NCBI RefSeq assembly: GCF_017115095.1
Contig: NZ_JABXKI010000414.1
Location: 1 to 58,198 of the forward strand
DNA from: Nostoc sp. NMS4
GTDB lineage: Bacteria; Cyanobacteriota; Cyanobacteriia; Cyanobacteriales; Nostocaceae
Reading direction: 5' to 3'
DNA: 58,198 nt
A model generated the notes under the pieces. It was not told where the DNA came from. It saw only the letters and a program-made list of their open reading frames with translations, and searched no databases. Each line of letters opens with the position of its first letter. Positions within the stretch are counted from its first letter, which is position 1. The position numbers were made by a program, and so were the translations under genes. Of the stretch, positions 24,520-32,531 are shown in pieces.

Positions 24520-25413
24520 TTAAACTTCTGAGTTAGTTTGACTAATATCCTCAGAAAATGTAGGAGAAGTTGCCAAATCCTTGTAACCAACAACTGCTCT
24601 GACATAGGGTAAGAACCAGTAAAATATCCAAAATGACCCAGAGTGTCTGCTACAAAATACAGTCCATGATTTTAATGGAAATCCTTTAATGTGTAATACC
24701 TTTTTCAAACGTTCTAATATATTTAAATTGGTATCTGCCCAACTATTACGGATAGAATTTTTAGTACAAGTCCCAATATAGCCAGGAGCTACCCATACTT
24801 TACAACCCAATTTACCCGCTCTCAGGGCATAATCTAAATCTCCTAAACTATGAACAAAAGCTGTATCAATATTCCCAACCTTTGCAACAACACTTTTAGG
24901 AATTAGCACGCAGTTACCATACATAGCATCGCATTTTTGGATAGCGGAACTTGGTTCTAAAAATTCAAACTTGTTAGAATACCACTTTTTGGATTTTACT
25001 GCTCCTCCATAGGTTGCTTTTCCTGTAATTGAATCTTTCGTTGAACCAACTACAATTGATTCTGGATAACCTTGTTCAGCCAAACTTTGATGAGTCTGTA
25101 ATAATTTACTCACAGCATTGGCTTCTAAAAATGTGTCATCATTCAACCACAGATAATAATCATATTGATGTTTTATAGCTTCACCAAAGGCGAGATGCAT
25201 TCCTCCCACCCAAAATAAATTGCCATTACCCTGAAGAATTTTTACTTCTGGATATTCTGCTTTAACAGCCTCTGTAGTTCCATCAGAACTCCCATCATCA
25301 GTTAAATAAACATCACAATGATTTTTTTGCTGATATAAAGCATTCAGACAGGCGAGAGTTGTATTCCGCCTGTTAAAGCAGGTCATAATTACGGCTAAAT
25401 TTGCTTGTTTCAT
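24520..25413 (-). CDS. Glycosyltransferase family 2
   Basis: The 297-aa protein has a GT-A fold. The N-terminus (LAVIMTCFNRRNTTLACLNALYQ) and DVYLTDDGSSDGT are typical nucleotide-sugar binding elements. LWLNDDTFLEANAV carries the D-x-D-type metal site, and AFVHSLGDLDYALRAGKLGCKVWVAPG holds the catalytic-base region. A GAGGAAA ribosome site precedes ATG 25413. A C-terminal aromatic segment (SFWIFYWFLPYVRAVVG) may associate with the membrane. It is likely a rhamnosyl- or similar transferase for the exopolysaccharide repeat unit; specificity cannot be assigned. Confidence 0.88.
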   Translation of the reverse strand: MKQANLAVIMTCFNRRNTTLACLNALYQQKNHCDVYLTDDGSSDGTTEAVKAEYPEVKILQGNGNLFWVGGMHLAFGEAIKHQYDYYLWLNDDTFLEANAVSKLLQTHQSLAEQGYPESIVVGSTKDSITGKATYGGAVKSKKWYSNKFEFLEPSSAIQKCDAMYGNCVLIPKSVVAKVGNIDTAFVHSLGDLDYALRAGKLGCKVWVAPGYIGTCTKNSIRNSWADTNLNILERLKKVLHIKGFPLKSWTVFCSRHSGSFWIFYWFLPYVRAVVGYKDLATSPTFSEDISQTNSEV

Positions 25414-25522
25414 CTTATTTTCCTCATAAAAAATCTACAAAAAATTAATACAGACAATAAATTGATATGTCATTCATAATTTAAAACATCAAATTTGTAC
25501 CTTCGTGTATTGTTATATCAAT

Positions 25523-26539
25523 TTAAAACTTCAGCCTTTTTTCTATCCAACCACTGAAGTTAATATCTAAATTAAAACTTTTTAGTTTTTGTTCCATTTT
25601 TCTAATTGCTAACGTATATCGATGCCAAACTGATACACGAGGCATATTAAGTCTGACAACCTCTTGACATAACCATCGATATTTTTCTGAATTTATATTG
25701 AGCTTTTGCAATCTTTTTATTTGTGCATTCCAATCGTGATAAAAAAACAAATTGAAATAATGAATAGATATAATATCATCCCAATTTTTAATTTGTAGTT
25801 CTTTTGATAAACGATTATGTAAAGGTAATGGATAACTATAATTAGCAGGAAAATGTTCGACGTTTTCTTCCAACGCACATAAAGTTACAGACAAAACAGA
25901 CTGTTCAACAAAATAAATACCCTGGGGAGGTGTAATATCCAAACGCATTACTTTTTCAAAGTTCTCTTTCCAAGTTGTAAATATACCCGCACTCCTTCTT
26001 ACAGCCACTAAACCAGAATTCCAGTAGGCTCTGATCCTTTTATTACCAATTGGCGTGTCAACAAATACCTCACGCTTTACTCCTAATACTTCATATAGTT
26101 TTTGCCAATACCATTCTTGAGGGTCCTGCAGACCTGTAGAGCCAATTCCTTGACCATACTCAGGACGTACCCGTACATTACAATCTACTGGCAGTAAAAA
26201 CTCTGTTGGCTCAGAAAAAAAGCATTTGTCACTGTCTAAAAAAACTAATATTTCTGCATCAATATTTTGTTCTGCATAGGCACAAACTAAGGGTTTATTA
26301 GCTAAATAATATTCATGAAATTCTTGATTTATCGGGATTTGTTGATGAATCACCTGCAATGCTTCAAAGGATTGTTGGGTTTGCTTTAAAATCGGTTCAC
26401 CTACTCTAGGATGAAAACTATATATAGGTGTATTTTTCAATTCGCCGCAGAACTTACGAATACTTTCTGCAAGCATCAAAGATTGACCTTCTAAACGACC
26501 AGGCTCTGTACAAATTATAAAAGCTATAGGTATAGACAT
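25523..26539 (-). CDS. Putative glycosyltransferase-like protein (GT-A type)
   Basis: The 338-aa protein has no signal peptide. The start PIAFIICTEPGRLEGQSLMLAESIRKFCG resembles a GT-A nucleotide-binding strand, and AEILVFLDSDKCFF carries a D-x-D-like metal site near residue 100. NSGLVAVRR and YFVEQSVLSVTLCALEENVEHFP resemble the acceptor-side region of GT8-like enzymes. I could not match it to a defined CAZy family. It lies in the exopolysaccharide operon, 24 bases after the GT4 gene, which supports a role in the polymer. Confidence 0.65.
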   Translation of the reverse strand: MSIPIAFIICTEPGRLEGQSLMLAESIRKFCGELKNTPIYSFHPRVGEPILKQTQQSFEALQVIHQQIPINQEFHEYYLANKPLVCAYAEQNIDAEILVFLDSDKCFFSEPTEFLLPVDCNVRVRPEYGQGIGSTGLQDPQEWYWQKLYEVLGVKREVFVDTPIGNKRIRAYWNSGLVAVRRSAGIFTTWKENFEKVMRLDITPPQGIYFVEQSVLSVTLCALEENVEHFPANYSYPLPLHNRLSKELQIKNWDDIISIHYFNLFFYHDWNAQIKRLQKLNINSEKYRWLCQEVVRLNMPRVSVWHRYTLAIRKMEQKLKSFNLDINFSGWIEKRLKF

Positions 26540-26563
26540 ATTATGAAGTATTGATTTACTAGG

Positions 26564-27835
26564 TTAATTACTCAATGAAGATTTCTTTGCCGCGATCAAT
26601 ATTTCTTGAAACAAGGCTGAATAACGACGTGCTTGAAGTTCCAGAGTGAATTTTTGCTCGGCTTTATCGCGCGCATAAAATGAGAGTTTTTGCAACCTCT
26701 GTTCATTTTCAAGTATCCAGATAATTCCTTTGGCAAAATCCTCAACTTCATAAGGTTTAGCCAAATAGCCGTTCTGCTGATGATCGACAATATCTTTTAA
26801 GCCAGTAGAATTAAAAGCCACAACTGGAGTACCACAAGCGAATGATTCTGAAGCTGTTTGTCCAAAAGATTCTTGAAGAGATGGTACAAGCATCACATCA
26901 GCAGCTGAGTAAACAGTTGCTAAAGATATGGCATCGTGTAAGTGTCCCAAATAGTGGGTTTTGAAGCCTAAATCAGGTGGATTTTCGGGTTGAGATGCTC
27001 CAAAAATCACAACTTCCAAGTCATCCTTCCAGCCAGATTTACTCAATTCTTTTAAAGCTGGTTGCAACAAATGAAATCCTTTATTTTTATCGCTAGTTGC
27101 TTCTATAGCTCCAAAGAGTATCAGCTTTTTATCTTGCGGTAGATTGAGTGCTTCTCGTGCAAAATACTGATTAATCGGTCGATATCTTTGAGTATCCAGT
27201 CCGTGGGGAATTACCTCGATTCGCAAATTCTGGAACAAAGAACTGGAACGAGCGCACTCTGCTAACCAAGAACTTGGTGAAACCAAAGTTAAATTTAAAT
27301 TTTTCCAAGCTTTTATTTTGCGCTGCCATACCCAACGGGATAGATCCCATTCATTAGCACTGTTGAGTTGAGGGCAAGCTCCGCAGGATACTTTGTAGCG
27401 ATCGCATTCTCCTGTAACGTGACATCCTCCAGTGAACCCCCACATATCATGAAGAGTCCAAACTAGAGGACGCTTCAGTTTAGGGAAAGTTTCTATTTGC
27501 ATAAAACCGGCGCTAATCCAATGCAAATTGATTATGTCTGGATTAATCTGAGCAACTTTAGAAACAACTCTATCTGGCAACCATTGAGTAAAAAATGGAG
27601 TATTTTTCTTTTGACGATAAAGCTTTAATGGTAAGCTTTCAACTGTTAACTTTGCCTTAGCAATGCCTTGAAATAGTCTAATGTTAGGTGCAATTACTGT
27701 TTTATCATTACTATATTTTTCCTGGACTAACATTTGTGACTGTAGCCCTATATCCTGTAAACCTGTGTGTAAACGATATGCAGCCCTCGCTGCACCTCCA
27801 CTAATATCATGGGTACTAATATGTAAAATTTTCAT
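26564..27835 (-). CDS. Glycosyltransferase family 4
   Basis: The protein has 423 aa. The N-terminus MKILHISTHDISGGAARAAYRLHTGL is typical of WcaC-like GT4 enzymes. A Cys-rich segment (GGCHVTGECDRYKVSCGACPQL) at about residues 135-157 is a known feature of this sub-branch. The C-terminal donor site has KLILFGAIEATSDKNKGFHLL and the E-x7-E motif in SLQESFGQTASESFACGTPVVAF. It acts at the cytoplasmic membrane face on the lipid-linked repeat unit. The gene is 48 bases downstream of the polymerase gene. Confidence 0.9.
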   Translation of the reverse strand: MKILHISTHDISGGAARAAYRLHTGLQDIGLQSQMLVQEKYSNDKTVIAPNIRLFQGIAKAKLTVESLPLKLYRQKKNTPFFTQWLPDRVVSKVAQINPDIINLHWISAGFMQIETFPKLKRPLVWTLHDMWGFTGGCHVTGECDRYKVSCGACPQLNSANEWDLSRWVWQRKIKAWKNLNLTLVSPSSWLAECARSSSLFQNLRIEVIPHGLDTQRYRPINQYFAREALNLPQDKKLILFGAIEATSDKNKGFHLLQPALKELSKSGWKDDLEVVIFGASQPENPPDLGFKTHYLGHLHDAISLATVYSAADVMLVPSLQESFGQTASESFACGTPVVAFNSTGLKDIVDHQQNGYLAKPYEVEDFAKGIIWILENEQRLQKLSFYARDKAEQKFTLELQARRYSALFQEILIAAKKSSLSN

Positions 27836-27883
27836 TGTTATTAACTTCTTGATGACTAAAACTATTTCTGACTGCCATAAAAA

Positions 27884-29113
27884 CTAATTGGCTAAAATAT
27901 TTTTATGATTTCGTTGATATTCAACAGTTAAAGATAAGGACGTAGTGACATACATTAACCAATTCCAGCTAGGAGTTAATAATCTTGCTTCTGAAAAATT
28001 AACTATGACAATAATAAGTAGCATCTGCATTGGCCAATAATCTTCCGGTTTTTTAGCAACAGAAATAACTCGAGTCAGTGCCATTACAAAAAACCTGACG
28101 AACCCTGCTGCAAAAGTTAAAAAACCTAAAAATCCCAATTCTAACAATAGTTCTAAAAAACCATTGTGGGCATTACTTGCCCAATCATAAGTAGCTCTTA
28201 GTTTAGATGCAGCATTACTAGTCCAAAATCCCGAAAATCCATAACCTAGCCAAGGTCTTTCCAAAATCTTGGAAATCACTAGTTCCCAGAGGTCAGAACG
28301 TCCATTGAAGGTGAGGTCTTTACCAGAGGTACCAACTACAGTTTCGGCATTATTGAGAAGTAATATTGAAGAAACCATGAGTACCATTAAAGTTGAAGTA
28401 ATCATAATAACTTGTAATTTATAATTAGTTTTTTTCAACGATCTGTAAAAAGGTAAAAGCAATATCATAGTCAATAGAATCGTTAAAGATGTTGTTGAAC
28501 GTGAGAGGATAATTAGACATACAGATATCCCACATAATGCCCACATCAACCAGCGATATCGATGACCACTAAGAGCAAGGTGTAAAAAAACTCCTGCACT
28601 CCAAGCCATCATGTAACCTAATTCATTTTTATGACCATAAATTCCACTCCACATACCTACTAATTCAGATGATTCGTGAATATAACCTGGTACAAATGCA
28701 GAAAATAGTATAGATAATGATGCAGCTACGCCAAGCGCCCAAGCTATCAGCCTCATTTGTTCCTTAATGGAATAACGCATTGCTAAATAGATAGCAAGAA
28801 AATATATTCGGATTAGACCTCTTAAGTAAGTAAGACTAGAACTTAAGTCTTCTGACCATAAAAGAGAAAATATAACTATTGCTAGTAAAAAAAACTGTAA
28901 TGGACTTTTAGTAATTACATAAAGAAAACCTTTCCAGTATAAGATTAAGAAATAAAATAGGATTAAATATGAAACTATATTGAACAAAATATCTAGCTTA
29001 TCACCTCCAAGGGTAGACATGGAAACTTCTTGTGCAGGATGTATTGTTAATGCCCCTACAGCAATGAGTAATAGCAAGATAGTTAGGATTTTTTCTGTTA
29101 ATTTTATTTTCAT
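27884..29113 (-). CDS. O-antigen ligase/polymerase-like membrane protein (Wzy type)
   Basis: The 409-aa protein has about eleven hydrophobic segments. The ligase/polymerase-type region appears near residues 255-300: GTSGKDLTFNGRSDLWELVISKILERPWLGYGFSGFW followed by ASNAHNGFLELLLELGFLGFL. The arginine and the AHN(G/S)-FLE motif are hallmarks of the Wzy_C/O-antigen ligase family. In this operon it is the likely polymerase that joins repeat units at the periplasmic face. The gene starts 18 bases after the upstream glycosyltransferase stop. Confidence 0.88.
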   Translation of the reverse strand: MKIKLTEKILTILLLLIAVGALTIHPAQEVSMSTLGGDKLDILFNIVSYLILFYFLILYWKGFLYVITKSPLQFFLLAIVIFSLLWSEDLSSSLTYLRGLIRIYFLAIYLAMRYSIKEQMRLIAWALGVAASLSILFSAFVPGYIHESSELVGMWSGIYGHKNELGYMMAWSAGVFLHLALSGHRYRWLMWALCGISVCLIILSRSTTSLTILLTMILLLPFYRSLKKTNYKLQVIMITSTLMVLMVSSILLLNNAETVVGTSGKDLTFNGRSDLWELVISKILERPWLGYGFSGFWTSNAASKLRATYDWASNAHNGFLELLLELGFLGFLTFAAGFVRFFVMALTRVISVAKKPEDYWPMQMLLIIVIVNFSEARLLTPSWNWLMYVTTSLSLTVEYQRNHKNILAN

Positions 29114-29131
29114 TTATGAAATTTAATTTAT

Positions 29132-30061
29132 CTATTTTTTTATCGTTGAATAATTCAATTTTTTCTTCAATTCCTCTTTAAAAATATCTAATGCAGTTGC
29201 TTTATAGACTGTTTTCTGTGTAAAATTGTCTGCTTCTACATTCCTGACAATAAATGGTGGATGCTTTAAGGGAAATTCCATTGCTTGCATCGACATATTG
29301 ATGAACGAAAATTCTTGATTAGAAGTGAAATGAGTTGCATCTGCACCAACACCAACATTAGATATTAAATTGACATTCGGAATAATGCTTAAACTTCCCT
29401 GCATCCAACAAGCAAATGTCCATTGATAATCCCAGGTTATACCTGTAGGATTGTTATAAACAGATTGAAATATTCGTTGCCAATAATTTACTGCTTTTGG
29501 GTCTATAAGAATGTCACGTAAAAGGTTTTCTGCTTGCACCTCTTTCCAGAGTTTGATGGTCAAATCATAATGTTGCCAAGCACGTCTCCAACTTGCCCAA
29601 CCCCAGCAGTGGTTGTAGCGAGAAAAATAGTAACTGTAATTTGTACGTTTTCGTCCAAGTTGAAGATTTTGAGCAGAGATTGTGGCAATTCTGGTATCAT
29701 TTCTATATTTTTCCAGCAGTTCTTCACTAAACCTGAAAAAAGTTGGGTGAGGGATACAATCATCTTCCAAAATAATTGTCTCTTCAACATTATTAAATAC
29801 CCAATCTAAACCGCTTGATACCCGTTTTGCACAACCTAAGTTGAGATCGGAATAATTCTTGATTACTTCACAGTCCCAATCAACTCTCTCAATGATTGCC
29901 CTAGTTGCTTCACACTTTTCTGCCTCACTTTCGCGGTCAGTGCGGGGGCCATCTGCAATTACAAAAAGTTTTGTTGGCTTGGCTTGGCGAATAGACTCAA
30001 AAACTTTCTCTGTTGTTTGAGGGCGTTTAAAAATAATAAAAGTTACTGGTGTTTGCATCAT
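29132..30061 (-). CDS. Glycosyltransferase (GT-A, GT2-like, WbbJ-type sugar transferase)
   Basis: The protein has 309 aa from tandem ATGs at 30061/30058 (MMQTPVTFIIFKRPQTTEKV). The frame is open to ATG 30157, but that start would overlap the flippase gene by 74 bases and adds a non-family leader. Visible elements are LFVIADGPRTDRESEAEKC, VEETIILEDDCIPHPTFFRF with the EDD metal site, and SYYFSRYNHCWGWASWRRAWQHYD, a conserved aromatic block found in glycosyltransferases of this group. Its context is the exopolysaccharide operon. Confidence 0.82.
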   Translation of the reverse strand: MMQTPVTFIIFKRPQTTEKVFESIRQAKPTKLFVIADGPRTDRESEAEKCEATRAIIERVDWDCEVIKNYSDLNLGCAKRVSSGLDWVFNNVEETIILEDDCIPHPTFFRFSEELLEKYRNDTRIATISAQNLQLGRKRTNYSYYFSRYNHCWGWASWRRAWQHYDLTIKLWKEVQAENLLRDILIDPKAVNYWQRIFQSVYNNPTGITWDYQWTFACWMQGSLSIIPNVNLISNVGVGADATHFTSNQEFSFINMSMQAMEFPLKHPPFIVRNVEADNFTQKTVYKATALDIFKEELKKKLNYSTIKK

Positions 30062-30083
30062 ATAAAGGTTAAATAATAAACGA

Positions 30084-31406
30084 TCAGTATTTGTAAAAAT
30101 GAGTAAGCGATCGCACTTGAATTTTAAAAAGTTTTTGTGTCCTTGAATCAAACGCATTGCATATAAACGCAGCAGCAGCTTGAGAAATTATTGTTGCGAT
30201 CGCAGCCCCAAGTCCCGCATATTTAGGAATAAGTACTAAATTGAGAATAATGTTTAGTATCGCCCCAAATAAAGTCTTACCTAAAGAAACGTGGTTCAAA
30301 CCTTCAGCAATAAACCAAGGTGATGTTGCAAGACCCATAAATACAAACAAAGAAGTCCAAATATGAACTGCTAATATTGCTCCTGCTTCTGCATATCCAC
30401 TTCCAAACATCACCATAATTATCTTGTCAGACAGGAAAGACATTGGAAGAGCAATTGCTAAAGATATACATGTCATTAGACTGAGTAATTGTCCTATTCG
30501 CTGATAATAAAGACTTTCTGATTTTTCCTTTGCTGCATAAATTGCCGGAGCAACAGAAGAAACAATAGCCCCTGGAATAAAATACCAAATTTCAGAAATA
30601 CGCACAGCAGCAGAATAAACTCCAACCTCACTATCTCCAATCATTTGACCTAACATCACCTGATCTATTCTCATAAAAATCATGATGGCGAACCCCGAAA
30701 AAATTAGAGGTAAACTCTCTTTCATAAGAGTTTTGGCAGCCGCAAAACTCCAACGCCATAACCACAATGAAGAACCTTTTATTTGGTAAACAATCAGCAA
30801 GCCAATTGCACTCATCGCAAATTCTGCTAATGTTACCAAAGCAAAAGCTAGCAATGGTGCTTTTGTTAAAATTAGCGCGATTTTGATGACAGTATTTAGC
30901 AAAAATGCCGTGTTTTTGGCGATTACAGTGTATTTTGACTGTACCTGTGACTGAAACCACAGTTCAATAGTATCAGATGCCCTAAAAATTCCTGCTATTC
31001 CTAAAATTGCAACTAGCCATATCTTTAGTGTTTCACGCTCACCTAAGAAAAACATGGTGCTAACTGCCAATGAAACAGAAGCAATTCCACCCAGAAATTT
31101 TAGCCAAAAAGTAGTTCCTAAAATTTCCTCTTTGTCTGATGATTGACGAACAAGATGACGAACTACTACGTCGTCTAGTCCGAGAGTAAAAATTGGGCTA
31201 AATAAGGCAACAAAAGCTAAAGCATAGTTAAATAGACCATACTGTTGTACTCCTAAATAACGTGCTACCCATACTCCTACAACCAAGCTTGCGCCCATAC
31301 GTAGAATGCGGTCAGCAAATAACCAACCTGTATTGGCAATAATTGCACGCAACCCAGAACGAGATTTAAATTGTGATAAATTTTTAAATTTTAATTTATT
31401 TAACAT
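30084..31406 (-). CDS. Flippase of the polysaccharide transporter family (Wzx-like)
   Basis: The 440-aa protein has about 12-14 membrane spans in the MOP/PST superfamily. The N-terminus ANTGWLFADRILRMGASLVVGVWVARYLGVQQYGLFNYALAFVAL is the typical start of RfbX-like flippases. Internal GFAIMIFMRIDQVMLGQMIGDSEVGVYSAAVRISEIWYF is the second conserved block. It moves the undecaprenyl-linked repeat unit across the plasma membrane for polymerisation by the Wzy-type protein encoded two genes on. Confidence 0.93.
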   Translation of the reverse strand: MLNKLKFKNLSQFKSRSGLRAIIANTGWLFADRILRMGASLVVGVWVARYLGVQQYGLFNYALAFVALFSPIFTLGLDDVVVRHLVRQSSDKEEILGTTFWLKFLGGIASVSLAVSTMFFLGERETLKIWLVAILGIAGIFRASDTIELWFQSQVQSKYTVIAKNTAFLLNTVIKIALILTKAPLLAFALVTLAEFAMSAIGLLIVYQIKGSSLWLWRWSFAAAKTLMKESLPLIFSGFAIMIFMRIDQVMLGQMIGDSEVGVYSAAVRISEIWYFIPGAIVSSVAPAIYAAKEKSESLYYQRIGQLLSLMTCISLAIALPMSFLSDKIIMVMFGSGYAEAGAILAVHIWTSLFVFMGLATSPWFIAEGLNHVSLGKTLFGAILNIILNLVLIPKYAGLGAAIATIISQAAAAFICNAFDSRTQKLFKIQVRSLTHFYKY

Positions 31407-31483
31407 TATTTTGATGAATTAATAATATAACTTTCTCTATAAATATCGTGCAGTTTTTAATCTTTGCAAATACAAAATAAAAT

Positions 31484-32461
31484 TTATTTATCCAGTAATT
31501 TAGATTCTTTTAAGATTTTTAATTTGCCAGTCATCAAAGTTTTCAAAAAATAGCTAAATAATAAAACGATGCCCTTGATTTTCCAAAACAAACTATGTTC
31601 AAACAAAAATATTATTTTCAAATACGTAAGAAAATCTTGATATTTGGGACAGGGTATTGTTTTTAACTCATTGAGAGATGTAAAAGCTAAGAATAAAGGT
31701 GAGCTAAAATTGTTTTTTTGTAGAATGGAATTAAATAGGGAATTGCGTTTCCAGAATCTCTTGTATTCATAGTTTTTATCTATGTCTAAAAAATTCTTAT
31801 TATGATACTGATTATTATCATGTATTCTATACATCACTAAAGGTTTAGACATATAAAATTTTTTAGCTCCCACCAAAGAAGCTCCCCATACCAGACAGTC
31901 ATCAGCCCTGACACGCCAATCTTCTATATTTGGAATAGGTAAAATTTTTCTGACTATCTCTCTACGTATTGATAATGTTGAAGTTATAGAACCAATCCAT
32001 TCACCATTATATAAAGTTCTAATTACTGAATAACCCAAATCTAAATCTACTGAATCGTCTTGAAATATTCCTTCTAATGCTCCAATTTTTTTATACGCAC
32101 AAAAGAGAAAATCACATTCACTACGTCTATTATAAAATTTTAGGGCAGTTTCTAAATACTCAGGTTCATAACTATCATCGGCATCTAAAAAAAATATAAT
32201 GTCACCAGTAGCAGCTAAAAAACCTTCATTAAAGGATGATAATTGTCCTTGATTTTTTTCTTTCAAGATAGATTTAACATTAGCTAATTGAGTAAATTTA
32301 TTGATGACTTCCACAGAGTTATCTGTGGATGCGTCATCAACAATAATAATCTCATCAAATTTCACTGTCTGATTTAAAGCGCTATCAATTGCCTCAGAGA
32401 GAAATTTGGCATAGTTGTAATTATTAATTAAACAAGATGTTTTTATTGTATTTTTATCCAT
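31484..32461 (-). CDS. Glycosyltransferase family 2
   Basis: The protein has 325 aa from ATG 32461; the frame extends five codons to a TTG at 32476. The GT-A fold shows CLINNYNYAKFLSEAIDSALNQTVKFDEIIIVDDASTDNS at the N-terminus, IIFFLDADDSYEPEYLE with the D-x-D metal site near residue 90, and an acceptor region with EDWRVRADDCLVW. A C-terminal hydrophobic helix (LFWKIKGIVLLFSYFLKTL) could anchor it to the membrane. It is the second gene of the exopolysaccharide operon. Confidence 0.88.
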   Translation of the reverse strand: MDKNTIKTSCLINNYNYAKFLSEAIDSALNQTVKFDEIIIVDDASTDNSVEVINKFTQLANVKSILKEKNQGQLSSFNEGFLAATGDIIFFLDADDSYEPEYLETALKFYNRRSECDFLFCAYKKIGALEGIFQDDSVDLDLGYSVIRTLYNGEWIGSITSTLSIRREIVRKILPIPNIEDWRVRADDCLVWGASLVGAKKFYMSKPLVMYRIHDNNQYHNKNFLDIDKNYEYKRFWKRNSLFNSILQKNNFSSPLFLAFTSLNELKTIPCPKYQDFLTYLKIIFLFEHSLFWKIKGIVLLFSYFLKTLMTGKLKILKESKLLDK

Positions 32462-32531
32462 TATTCCTACAGTCAAAAATGTTAATTTAGATGGTTGTAG
32501 TGATGGTTGCTTTCACAATTTCTAAGAGAAC

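Noticed and set aside
30062..30157. Longer start of the glycosyltransferase gene at 30157
   Set aside because: It would overlap the flippase gene by 74 bases and add a leader that does not match the family. Tandem ATGs at 30061/30058 fit better.
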